Assembly: GCF_001563265.1 (NCBI RefSeq)
Contig: NZ_CP005083.1
Location: 1,925,001 to 1,989,000, forward strand
DNA: 64,000 nt
Origin: Sphingobium sp. TKS
Lineage (GTDB): Bacteria > Pseudomonadota > Alphaproteobacteria > Sphingomonadales > Sphingomonadaceae
Direction: 5' to 3'
In this document: positions 47,259 to 55,521 of the stretch, piece after piece
How positions within the stretch are numbered: position 1 is the stretch's first letter
Layout of the letters: the number at the start of each line of letters is the position of its first letter
Notes under the pieces: model-generated
Databases searched by the model: none
The model's input: only the letters and a program-made list of their open reading frames with translations
What the model was told of the DNA's origin: nothing
Program-made: the position numbers and the translations under genes

Positions 47259-47816
47259 TCAGCCGATCAAGCGCAGCTGGGGAGGGCGGCGCGGGACGGG
47301 TGCGGCGGATGCGGCGGGATGGCCGATAATGATCGGGGCAACCGGAACGAAATTGTCCGGCACGCCCAGTGCACGCTTGCCCTCCGCCGTCTCGAGCCAT
47401 CGCTGGGCAAAGCCGATCCAGCACGATCCCAGGCCCTGCGCGTGAGCAGCGAGCATCAAATTCTCGGCCGCCAGCGTGGCATTTTCGACAGCCCACGCCC
47501 CCATGCGTGCCGAGATGGTGATGAGCACGGGCGCGTGATAGAAGACGTGGAAATCGGGGCTTTCGAGACTCTCGTGGAGATGCTCCGGAAAGGATACGCT
47601 CGGCACCGTCGCGGTCATATGCGCCTTTGCCGCCGTGGAAATCCGGTCGAGCAGCTGTGTGTTTTGAATAATGGTAAAGTCCCAGGGCTGTTCGTTGACA
47701 GCGCTGGGCGCCTGAATGGCGGCATCGACCAGCCTTTCCAGCACTTCCTTCGGGACAGGAGCCGCTGTGTAGGCACGCGTCGCGCGGCGTCCGTAGATCG
47801 CATCGGTCAGATCCAT
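47259..47816 (-). CDS. Nitroreductase-family flavoprotein
   Basis: 185 residues from ATG 47816, GGAG eight bases ahead. FMN fold: YGRRATRAYTAAPVPKEVLE, AAIQAPSAVNEQPWDFTIIQ, AAENLMLAAHAQGLGSCWIG and a C-terminal PIIIGHP. It reduces nitro or quinone compounds with NAD(P)H; nitroreductases (acg group) are typical of hypoxia regulons. Convergent with the copA-like gene, with two candidate FixJ boxes upstream. Confidence 0.9.
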   Translation of the reverse strand: MDLTDAIYGRRATRAYTAAPVPKEVLERLVDAAIQAPSAVNEQPWDFTIIQNTQLLDRISTAAKAHMTATVPSVSFPEHLHESLESPDFHVFYHAPVLITISARMGAWAVENATLAAENLMLAAHAQGLGSCWIGFAQRWLETAEGKRALGVPDNFVPVAPIIIGHPAASAAPVPRRPPQLRLIG

Positions 47817-47839
47817 CTCATGCACTCCGCAATAGATTG

Positions 47840-47859
47840 AGCTCGTATTACGTCCGATT
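47840..47859. promoter_or_regulatory. Candidate FixJ-like box 9 (weak)
   Basis: AGCTCGTA-TTAC-GTCCGATT. Only 23 bases from the nitroreductase start, so if real it would more likely serve the exporter side or act as a secondary site. Confidence 0.35.
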
Positions 47860-47936
47860 CCACTGGCCTCCCGCGCGGAGCGCGGGGTCCGCGGACTCTC
47901 AGTTGGTCCAGATTCGATCGGAAATGCAGTGTCTCC

Positions 47937-47956
47937 TATCCGTATAAGAACGGAGT
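47937..47956. promoter_or_regulatory. Candidate FixJ box 10 (nitroreductase/ABC exporter)
   Basis: TATCCGTA-TAAG-AACGGAGT. The left half equals that of box 2 and the right half equals box 12. It is 120 bases from the nitroreductase start and 178 from the ABC start. Confidence 0.5.
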
Positions 47957-48134
47957 GTCCGGCCCGTCGGTGGGAATAAAGTGCCTGCAAAATTCTCTTT
48001 TGAGCGGTTCCCAGGATGGACAGGATCGACGTGGTGGCGAGGCCGGGAGCAAGGAGGCCTAAATCGGCCGCCGCGGTCATTCTGGATTGCCTTATGTGGC
48101 GCAACCACAGCCAATCGCCGCGCGGGGATATGGC

Positions 48135-48992
48135 ATGACGGAGCCAGCGAGATCGATAGATCACAGTGCGGTGCCTGGAGTCTCCACGGGGGAGGCGGCC
48201 CTGGTCATTCAAACTTCGGGACTATCGAAATCGTTCGACCGCCGGATTGTGGTGGACCGTGTCGATCTGAAAATCCGCAGCCGGGAGATTTTCGGGCTGA
48301 TCGGGCCGAACGGCGCGGGCAAGTCGACATTGATCAAGATGCTCACGACCTTGCTACCGCCATCTGCCGGCAGCGCCCGGGTCGCCGGCTATGATCTGAC
48401 TCGAGAGCCCAGGGCGGTGCGCAGTCACATCGGATACGTTCCCCAGCTGCTGTCCGCCGATGGCTCCTTGACCGGCTACGAAAATCTTCTTCTCTCCGCG
48501 CGCCTGTATCTCATTCCTCGTGTCGAGCGTGCACAGCGGATCAGGGAAGCTCTTGAACGAACAGAGCTGACCGATGCCGCCGATCGACTGGCGCAGCATT
48601 ACTCTGGCGGCATGCTCCGCCGACTCGAAATCGCCCAGAGCACGATGCATCGGCCCGCGCTGCTCATCATGGACGAACCCACGGTCGGCCTCGATCCGGT
48701 GGCCCGCAACACGGTGTGGACCCACGTCCGCGATCTTCGCGACAGCTACGGGACGACAATCCTGCTGACGACGCATGTCATGGAGGAAGCCGATGCGCTG
48801 TGCGACCGGGTCGGCATCCTGCACGGCGGGAGGCTCGAGACGGTGGGAACGCCAGCCGAGCTGAAGGCCGAGATCGGCGCGGACGCCACGCTCGACGACG
48901 TCTTTGCACGTATCGCAGGAAGCGACGAGCGGACGGGCGGCGACATCCATGACGTCGCCCAGACGCGCCGGAGTGCGGCCGAGCATGGCTGA
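48135..48992 (+). CDS. ABC-2 type exporter, ATP-binding subunit
   Basis: 285 residues (ATG 48135; ATG region at 48087 less likely). Walker A GLIGPNGAGKSTLIKM, signature YSGGMLRRLEIAQ, Walker B LLIMDEPTVGLDPVARN, and THVMEEADALCDRVGILHGG, the daunorubicin/NodI type. It energises the membrane protein encoded next with an 8-base overlap. Substrate unknown. Confidence 0.92.
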   Translation: MTEPARSIDHSAVPGVSTGEAALVIQTSGLSKSFDRRIVVDRVDLKIRSREIFGLIGPNGAGKSTLIKMLTTLLPPSAGSARVAGYDLTREPRAVRSHIGYVPQLLSADGSLTGYENLLLSARLYLIPRVERAQRIREALERTELTDAADRLAQHYSGGMLRRLEIAQSTMHRPALLIMDEPTVGLDPVARNTVWTHVRDLRDSYGTTILLTTHVMEEADALCDRVGILHGGRLETVGTPAELKAEIGADATLDDVFARIAGSDERTGGDIHDVAQTRRSAAEHG

Positions 48993-49773
48993 CATCACTC
49001 GCATCGGGAACTATGCCACGGAGGTCCATGCGGTGGCGGACGCCGAGGTGCGCAAGCTCCGGCATGACCCGACTGAACTGCTCACCCGCGCCATCCAGCC
49101 GGCGATCTGGCTCGTGCTATTCGGCGAGGTGATGGCACAGGTCCGCGGGCTGACGAGCGGCAATGGGCGGTATCTCGATTTCCTTGCTCCGGGCATTCTC
49201 GCCCAGAGCGTCCTGTTCGCGGCGATCTTCTATGGCATCGCGGTCATCTGGGAGCGCGACCTCGGCGTCCTTCATCGCTACATGGTCAGTCCGGCGCCCC
49301 GCAGCGCCCTTGTCCTCGGGAAGGCGATTTCCTCGGCGGTTCGGGGCCTTTCACAGGCAATCATCGTCTATGTGCTCGCATTGGCGCTGGGCATCGCGAT
49401 CGATCTCCATGTCCCGCATCTCCTCGGGGTTGCCGCGCTGATCGTCCTGGGCTCGGGTCTGTTCTCGACTTTCTCGCTCATCATTGCCTGTATCGTGCGC
49501 ACCCGGGAGCGATTCATGGGGATAGGGCAGGTGCTGACCATGCCGATTTTCTTCGCCAGCAATGCCATCTATCCGATCGAGATCATGCCCGGATGGCTCA
49601 GGGCGATTTCGCGCGCGAATCCGCTCACCTATGAGGTCGATGCCCTGCGGGCGCTGATGCTGACCGGGGAGGCGAGCAAGTTCGGCGTCGGCATCGATTG
49701 CCTCGTGCTCGTTGCGATCTCCAGCCTTCTCGTCGTCATCGCCACGCGTATGTATCCTCGCATGACGACATAG
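48985..49773 (+). CDS. ABC-2 type exporter, permease subunit
   Basis: 262 residues from ATG 48985, inside the end of the ATPase gene. Six hydrophobic helices with the ABC-2 pattern: FLAPGILAQSVLFAAIFYGI, WERDLGVLHRYMVSPAPRSA and MPIFFASNAIYPIEIMPGWL ... NPLTYEVDALR. It belongs to the NodJ/DrrB family of small-molecule or glycolipid exporters. Confidence 0.92.
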   Translation: MADITRIGNYATEVHAVADAEVRKLRHDPTELLTRAIQPAIWLVLFGEVMAQVRGLTSGNGRYLDFLAPGILAQSVLFAAIFYGIAVIWERDLGVLHRYMVSPAPRSALVLGKAISSAVRGLSQAIIVYVLALALGIAIDLHVPHLLGVAALIVLGSGLFSTFSLIIACIVRTRERFMGIGQVLTMPIFFASNAIYPIEIMPGWLRAISRANPLTYEVDALRALMLTGEASKFGVGIDCLVLVAISSLLVVIATRMYPRMTT

Positions 49774-49879
49774 CATGGAGCGCGAGGGCGATGGGAAGTG
49801 CTGGTGCCTTTGGCCCGGAGCCCGGCCGAATTGCGACATCGTGGCGCACCCGCGAGACGGCAGCATGAAGGGAACGGCA

Positions 49880-50437
49880 ATGCGTGGACCTGACGACCGC
49901 GGTCCGATGCGGCCATTTCCATTGTCCGAGGTCTACCGTCTGCTCGAGCCGGGTCCGGTGGTGCTGCTGACGACGGCGCATCAAGGTCGAAGCAATGTGA
50001 TGACCATGTCCTGGCATATGATGGTCGAGTTCACACCGCCATTGATCGCCTGTACTGTCAGCGATGCCGACTTCAGTTTCGTCGCCCTGCGCGCGACAAG
50101 CGAATGCGTGATCGCGGTCCCGGCAATGGAACTCGCATCCAAGGTTGTGGAGATCGGCAATTGCTCCGGTCGCGATGTCGACAAGTTCGCGGCGACCGGT
50201 TTGACGCAACTGCCAGCCGCCGCGGTGACTGCACCATTGGTTGCGGAATGTTTCGCCAATCTCGAATGCCGGGTCGTCGAGACGAGCCTGGTCGGCAAAT
50301 ATAATCTGTTCGTTCTGGAGGTCGTCGCGGCCTGGCATGATCCTGCCCGGGACAATTCGCGGACGATCCATCATCGCGGCCACGGCACGTTCATCGTGGA
50401 TGGCGAGACGATCCTTCTGCCGTCGAGGATGCCCTGA
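49880..50437 (+). CDS. Flavin-reductase-like FMN-binding protein
   Basis: 185 residues; ATG 49880 with AAGGGAA six bases ahead (ATG 49865 possible). Split-barrel flavin reductase fold (DIM6/NTAB): GPVVLLTTAHQGRSNVMTMS, PLIACTVSDADFSFVALRAT, ECVIAVPAMELASKVVEIGN and FANLECRVVETSLVGKYNLF. It may supply reduced flavin or reduce small aromatics; pairing with the nitroreductase nearby suggests flavin-linked redox balance under low O2 (inference). Confidence 0.85.
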   Translation: MRGPDDRGPMRPFPLSEVYRLLEPGPVVLLTTAHQGRSNVMTMSWHMMVEFTPPLIACTVSDADFSFVALRATSECVIAVPAMELASKVVEIGNCSGRDVDKFAATGLTQLPAAAVTAPLVAECFANLECRVVETSLVGKYNLFVLEVVAAWHDPARDNSRTIHHRGHGTFIVDGETILLPSRMP

Positions 50438-50662
50438 TTTCAAGACGGAGCATGGGCGAGGAGTTTGGGGTCAATACGTATGGCGCATCTTCCGTACGCG
50501 CGGGATGCTGACAAGCTGAAAGGACCAAAATGCTTGTACGAAATGAGATACTCTGGCGCATCGCGCGTTCGGAGTGGGTCGGAACACAAAAACGATAAAC
50601 CACATTCGGGCTTTTGATTGCGGGCGAGCGAGACGCGCCCCGGCCCCGCTGAGGAAATGCCA

Positions 50663-51085
50663 ATGGCTGTCATGGGTTCACGAAACTGGATGTGGTCCGA
50701 GGCGATTGCGATGCTTGAACGGGTCGAGCGGCTACATCGCCAGAGCTTCGAGCCAGAATCGTCGAAGACGCTGCCATGCTGGGAGCCGCCAGTCGACGTG
50801 CTGGAGACGGATCGAGAGATACTCATCCTCGTCGCGCTGCCTGGCGTCGACCCTGAGCAGGTGGCCGTGACGATCGAGAAGGGCACGCTTCTGGTCATCG
50901 GACAACGAGTCCTGCCGCCCGAACTGCGCACAGCCGTCATCCATCGGCTGGAACTGCCGCAGGGACGGTTCGAACGGCGGCTGCCGTTGCCCGCGGGGCG
51001 CTACGACGCCGTGCGAAAGCTCGGCGTCAACGGCTGCCTGCTGGTGGGCTTGCGCAAGGTATCCGACATAGGAAGTCGCCCGTGA
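50663..51085 (+). CDS. Hsp20 small heat-shock protein coupled to Lon
   Basis: 140 residues; ATG 50663 with GAGGAA six bases ahead (ATG 50657 also possible). Alpha-crystallin domain: EPPVDVLETDREILILVALP, GVDPEQVAVTIEKGTLLVIG, GRFERRLPLP and a terminal VNGCLLVGLRK. It has no IXI tail, so oligomer assembly may differ. Its stop overlaps the lon start (GTGA): holdase and protease are made together. Confidence 0.85.
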   Translation: MAVMGSRNWMWSEAIAMLERVERLHRQSFEPESSKTLPCWEPPVDVLETDREILILVALPGVDPEQVAVTIEKGTLLVIGQRVLPPELRTAVIHRLELPQGRFERRLPLPAGRYDAVRKLGVNGCLLVGLRKVSDIGSRP

Positions 51086-53520
51086 CCGATCATCCCCATG
51101 CGCCCGACGCAACGCAGGCCAGCCTTCAGCCAGAAAAGGAAGCGGCCCCGAGGCCGGTCCTGCCGCCCGACGGCATCATCATCGTGCCCGTACGCAACTT
51201 CGTGATGTTTCCCGAAGTCGTGCTTCCGCTCACCATCGGCCGGCCGGGATCGATCGCTGCCGCCCAGGCGGCGGTCCGCGAGCAGAGTCCGATCGGCGTC
51301 CTCGCGCAGCGCGACGCCGAGCTTTCCGATCCGGCCGCAGCCGACCTGCACCAGATGGGCACAATCGCAACGATCTTGCGCTATGTGACAGCACCCGATG
51401 GCGCGCATCATTTGATCGTGCAGGGCCAGCAGCGTTTCCGCGTCATCGAATTTCTCGAGGGTTGGCCCTATCTGGTTGCAAGAGTCCTGCGCATCGAGGA
51501 GCCTGAGGCGGCGGGTCCGGAGATCGAAGCGAGGCTCATGCATCTGCGGCAACAGGCGCTGGAAACGCTGCAGCTGTTGCCGCAGGCTCCGCAGGAGCTC
51601 GCCGCCACAATCCAGAACATCACCTCTGCGGCGGCGCTTGCCGACATGGTGGCGGCCTATCTCGATCTGTCGCCCCAGCAGAAGCAGGAGATACTGGAGA
51701 CGATCGGACTCCAGGAGCGCCTCGACAAGGTGTCGCGCCTGCTTGCCGAGCGCATGGAGGTGCTGCGGCTGAGCCAGGAGATCGGCCGCGACGTTCAGGC
51801 GAAGCTCGGAAACCGCCAGCGCGAGGCGCTGCTGCGCGAGCAGATGGCGGCGATCCAGCGCCAGCTCGGCGAGGGCGATGACAAGACGGCCGAGATCACG
51901 GAACTGACCGAAGCCATCATCAACGCTCACATGCCGGCCGAGGTCGAGGATCAGGCCCGCAAGGAGCTGCGCAGGCTTGAACGGATGCCGGAGGCGGCCG
52001 CCGAGCATGGCATGGTCCGGACCTATCTCGACTGGCTTACCGAATTGCCCTGGGCTCTGCCCGAGGGCGCGCCGATCGACATCGCCGACGCCCGGCGCAT
52101 TCTCGACGCGGACCATTATGATCTCGACAAGGTCAAGCGGCGAATCGTCGAATATCTCGCCGTTCGCAAGCTCGCGCCGCAGGGCAAGGCGCCCATCCTC
52201 TGCTTCGTGGGGCCGCCCGGCGTCGGCAAGACTTCGCTCGGTCAATCGATTGCCCGCGCGATGGACCGCAAGTTCGTTCGCGTCAGTCTCGGCGGCGTGC
52301 ATGACGAGGCTGAGATCCGCGGTCATCGCCGCACCTACATCGGCGCGTTGCCGGGTAATATCATCCAGGCGATCCGCAAGGCCGGCACGCGCAATTGCGT
52401 GATGATGCTCGACGAGATCGACAAGCTCGGCAGCGGCGTCCATGGCGATCCTTCGGCGGCTTTGCTCGAGGTGCTCGATCCGGAGCAGAACGGGACATTT
52501 CGCGACAATTATCTCGCAGTCCCATTCGATCTCAGCCGGGTGGTGTTCCTCGCCACCGCGAATATGCTCGACAGTGTACCCGGACCCCTGCGCGACCGCA
52601 TGGAAGTGATCGCGCTCTCCGGCTACACGAGTGAGGACAAGCTCCATATCGCCCGCCGTTTCCTGCTTCCGCGCCAGATGGAGGCGAACGGATTGCAATC
52701 TGGGCAGGCGGAGATCGCCGAAGCGGCGCTGATAGCCATCATCGAGAAATATACCCGCGAAGCCGGCGTGCGCAATCTGGAGCGCGAGATTGGCCAGCTG
52801 TTGCGCCACGCTGTGGTGCGGATCGCCGAGGGAGACGTCAGCGACGTGCACATCACCGCCGATGATGTCGTCAGCATTTTGGGCGCGCCGCGCTTCGAGA
52901 ATGAGGTCGCGCAGCGGACGAGCGTTCCCGGCGTCGCGACCGGGCTTGCCTGGACGCCGGTCGGCGGCGACATATTGTTCATTGAGGCCACCCGCATGCC
53001 GGGCGCCGGCAAGCTGATCCTGACCGGTCAGCTCGGCGATGTGATGCGGGAAAGCGCGCAGGCCGCTCTCAGCCTGATCAAGAGCCGCGCCCAGAGCCTC
53101 GGCATAGAATCCGAACGGTTCGAAAAAAACGACATCCATATCCATGTTCCGGCAGGCGCCACGCCCAAGGACGGACCAAGCGCGGGCGTCGCGATGTTCA
53201 CCGCGCTGCTCTCGCTGTTGACCGATCGGACGGTTCGCAGCGACACCGCGATGACCGGCGAGATTTCGCTGCGCGGCCTTGTGCTGCCGGTCGGCGGCAT
53301 CAAGGAGAAGGTGATCGCCGCGGCCGGCGCGGGGATCAAGCGGGTGATGCTGCCGGCACGCAACCGCCGCGACTATGATGACATCCCCGAGAGCACGCGT
53401 GCGCAGCTCGAGTTCGTCTGGCTCGAGCGCATTGAGGATGCGATCGCAGCGGCGCTTGATCCCTTGCCAACAAGTCCGGCCGGTAAGGCCGCAGCGGGTA
53501 CGCTGGTCGACGCGCAGTAG
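51082..53520 (+). CDS. lon: ATP-dependent protease Lon
   Basis: 812 residues from GTG 51082, overlapping the hsp20 stop. Order: N-terminal substrate domain (IIIVPVRNFVMFPEVVLPLT), coiled coil, AAA+ with GPPGVGKTSLGQS (about 377), MMLDEIDKL, and a protease domain with catalytic S700 (PKDGPSAGV) and K743 (GGIKEK), 43 residues apart as in E. coli. In an island it is likely a second, stress-tuned Lon rather than the housekeeping one (inference). Confidence 0.95.
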   Translation: MTDHPHAPDATQASLQPEKEAAPRPVLPPDGIIIVPVRNFVMFPEVVLPLTIGRPGSIAAAQAAVREQSPIGVLAQRDAELSDPAAADLHQMGTIATILRYVTAPDGAHHLIVQGQQRFRVIEFLEGWPYLVARVLRIEEPEAAGPEIEARLMHLRQQALETLQLLPQAPQELAATIQNITSAAALADMVAAYLDLSPQQKQEILETIGLQERLDKVSRLLAERMEVLRLSQEIGRDVQAKLGNRQREALLREQMAAIQRQLGEGDDKTAEITELTEAIINAHMPAEVEDQARKELRRLERMPEAAAEHGMVRTYLDWLTELPWALPEGAPIDIADARRILDADHYDLDKVKRRIVEYLAVRKLAPQGKAPILCFVGPPGVGKTSLGQSIARAMDRKFVRVSLGGVHDEAEIRGHRRTYIGALPGNIIQAIRKAGTRNCVMMLDEIDKLGSGVHGDPSAALLEVLDPEQNGTFRDNYLAVPFDLSRVVFLATANMLDSVPGPLRDRMEVIALSGYTSEDKLHIARRFLLPRQMEANGLQSGQAEIAEAALIAIIEKYTREAGVRNLEREIGQLLRHAVVRIAEGDVSDVHITADDVVSILGAPRFENEVAQRTSVPGVATGLAWTPVGGDILFIEATRMPGAGKLILTGQLGDVMRESAQAALSLIKSRAQSLGIESERFEKNDIHIHVPAGATPKDGPSAGVAMFTALLSLLTDRTVRSDTAMTGEISLRGLVLPVGGIKEKVIAAAGAGIKRVMLPARNRRDYDDIPESTRAQLEFVWLERIEDAIAAALDPLPTSPAGKAAAGTLVDAQ

Positions 53521-53525
53521 CCCGC

Positions 53526-54527
53526 CTATGCTTGCGCGTCGGGACAGATCACGGCGGCGCCGGTCAGCTGCCCGTCGCGCAGCCGCTGCAATGCCTGGTT
53601 CGCATGGTCCAGCGGAAAGCGTTCGGTCACGGTCCTGACTCCGGCCTTTTCGATCATCTCGAAGAAGGAGGTGCCGTCCTCCCGGGTCAGATTGGCCACG
53701 GACATGATCGCGCGCTCACCCCACAGATCGGCATACGGAAAGGCGGGTATGTCGCTCATGTGGATGCCAGCGCAGACAACCCGTCCGCCCTTGCGCACGA
53801 CCTTGAGCGCGGCCGGCACCAGCGCCCCCACGGGCGCAAAGATCAGCGCGGCATCGAGCTGAACCGGAGGTGCCGTTTCGGACGAGCCCGCCCAAACGCA
53901 GCCAAGCGACCGCGCGAAGGCCTGACCGTCCTCGTCGCCGGGCCTGGTGAAGGCGTAGACCTCGCGTCCCTGCCAGGTCGCGACCTGGGCGAGGATGTGC
54001 GCGGCAGCGCCAAAACCGCACAGCCCGATCCGCCGCCCGTCGCCGGCGAGACGCAGCGCGCGCCACCCTATCAGGCCGGCGCACAGCAGCGGCGCGGCCT
54101 CCACGTCCGTGAAGCGATCGGGCAGCGCGAAGCAGTAGCGAGCGTCCGCCACGACATGGCTGGCATAGCCGCCGTCGCGCGTGCAGCCTGTAAACTCGGG
54201 CCGATCGCAGAGGTTTTCGTGCCCGCTTCTGCAAAAGCCGCAGACACCGCAGGTGTGCCCGAGCCAGGGAACGCCGACGCGTTGCCCGATAGCGAAGCCC
54301 GAAGTCCCCTTGCCCACGGCAAGCACGCGTCCGACGACCTCGTGGCCGGGAACAATCGGATAATGGGCGGGGATTTCCCCGTCGAGCACATGGAGGTCGG
54401 TACGGCAGACACCACAGGCCGCCACCTTGATCAGGAGCTCCGCCGTACCGGCAACGGGCAACGGCCGCGTCACCATGCGCAGTTGCTTGCCGGGTCCATC
54501 GAGCTGCATGGCGCGCATCCGGCCCAT
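53526..54527 (-). CDS. Zinc-dependent alcohol dehydrogenase family protein
   Basis: 333 residues from ATG 54527 (AGGA eight bases ahead). Catalytic zinc ligands in CGVCRTDLHVLDGEIP and PGHEVVGRV; structural zinc in CGVCGFCRSGHENLC; nucleotide site LCGFGAAAHILAQVA lacks the third Gly of the classic GxGxxG (GFGAAA), like AdhA-type enzymes of stress loci. NAD(P)-dependent alcohol or aldehyde turnover during fermentation fits. Convergent with lon; divergent from the USP gene. Confidence 0.9.
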   Translation of the reverse strand: MGRMRAMQLDGPGKQLRMVTRPLPVAGTAELLIKVAACGVCRTDLHVLDGEIPAHYPIVPGHEVVGRVLAVGKGTSGFAIGQRVGVPWLGHTCGVCGFCRSGHENLCDRPEFTGCTRDGGYASHVVADARYCFALPDRFTDVEAAPLLCAGLIGWRALRLAGDGRRIGLCGFGAAAHILAQVATWQGREVYAFTRPGDEDGQAFARSLGCVWAGSSETAPPVQLDAALIFAPVGALVPAALKVVRKGGRVVCAGIHMSDIPAFPYADLWGERAIMSVANLTREDGTSFFEMIEKAGVRTVTERFPLDHANQALQRLRDGQLTGAAVICPDAQA

Positions 54528-54583
54528 CTCATCATCCTATCATCGCGGATGGGACCAGTCTCGCATGCTTTGCATCGCGCTGC

Positions 54584-54603
54584 CCTAAGTAGACTTACGC
54601 AAT
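54584..54603 (+). promoter_or_regulatory. Candidate FixJ box 11 (USP / ADH)
   Basis: CCTAAGTA-GACT-TACGCAAT, 61 bases before the USP start at 54665 and 57 from the divergent dehydrogenase start. Confidence 0.55.
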
Positions 54604-54664
54604 GCGGTCGCCGGTTCGACGCGCCATCCCCTGGCTTGAGATCGATCCAGCCTGGGAGACCTGT

Positions 54665-55489
54665 ATGCTGAAGGACATCCTCGCGATCATCGAGGGCGGC
54701 GATCAGTCGGTTCCCGCGATCGATGACGCGGTTGCTCTGGCCGAACTGCACGGCGCCCATCTCGGGCTGACAGTGCTCACCAAGCGCCTTCTGCTGATCG
54801 CCGCTTTCGACCCAATGGGATATTGCTGGCCCGAGCCGGAACGCGAGGCAGAACATGCACAACATCTCGCGGATGTCCGAAAGCGGACGGCAAGGACGAC
54901 CGCTCCCGTCGATGTTCGGGGACTCTGCGACGAACCCGCGGTGCTTCCGACTCTGGTCAATATCGAGGGCCGCTACGCCGATGTCGTCTTGGTCGGTCCC
55001 AATCCCTGCTGGACAGACCACAGGCTGCGTCACCATGTCGTCGAGACGACCCTGCTTGGGTCGGGGGCGCCCATGCTCCTCCATCCGATCGGCTGGATAC
55101 CGGCGCCGGTGCGCCACGCCATTCTCGGCTGGAACGCATCGCCGGAGGCGTCGCGCGCCGCGCGCGCGCTCATCGCGCTTGCAGAGCCGGCCGCCAGGAT
55201 CGATGTCCTGGTCATCGACGCCGAACCATCCGCCAATGGCCACGGCCCGACGCCAGGCAGCGATATCGCGCGGCACCTGACGCGCCATGGCTTCGGAGTG
55301 GAGGTCCATGCTCGCAGATCCGATGGTCGCCCTGTGTCCGAGGTGCTGCAAAGCTTCGCGGTCATGGCCAAGGCCGACCTGCTCGCGATCGGCGCCTATG
55401 CCCATTCACGCTTCCACGAGGTTCTGTTCGGCGGCGTCACGCGCGACCTTCTCGAGACTGAACGTGTTCCGATCCTGATGGTACACTGA
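54665..55489 (+). CDS. Tandem universal stress protein
   Basis: 274 residues; ATG 54665 is set by GGGAG seven bases ahead. Two Usp folds: KDILAIIEGGDQSVPAIDDA ... and RHAILGWNASPEASRAARAL ... LLAIGAYAHSRFHEVLFGGV, with the ATP loop varied (GAYAH) relative to its paralogues. Convergent with sulP. Confidence 0.92.
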   Translation: MLKDILAIIEGGDQSVPAIDDAVALAELHGAHLGLTVLTKRLLLIAAFDPMGYCWPEPEREAEHAQHLADVRKRTARTTAPVDVRGLCDEPAVLPTLVNIEGRYADVVLVGPNPCWTDHRLRHHVVETTLLGSGAPMLLHPIGWIPAPVRHAILGWNASPEASRAARALIALAEPAARIDVLVIDAEPSANGHGPTPGSDIARHLTRHGFGVEVHARRSDGRPVSEVLQSFAVMAKADLLAIGAYAHSRFHEVLFGGVTRDLLETERVPILMVH

Positions 55490-55521
55490 TGGTGGAGACC
55501 CGACGGTTTTCCGTTGTCGGA

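Larger units (their letters stand above)
47817..48134. other. Divergent control region between nitroreductase and ABC exporter
   Basis: 318 bases, no gene. It holds two candidate FixJ boxes (47840-47859 and 47937-47956). Confidence 0.45.

Noticed and set aside
50489..50508. Possible FixJ-like box CTTCCGTA-CGCG-CGGGATGC before hsp20
   Set aside because: The second half departs from the shared pattern; kept out of the box list.
51001..53145. 714-residue frame antisense to lon
   Set aside because: Shadow of lon; low complexity and no domains.
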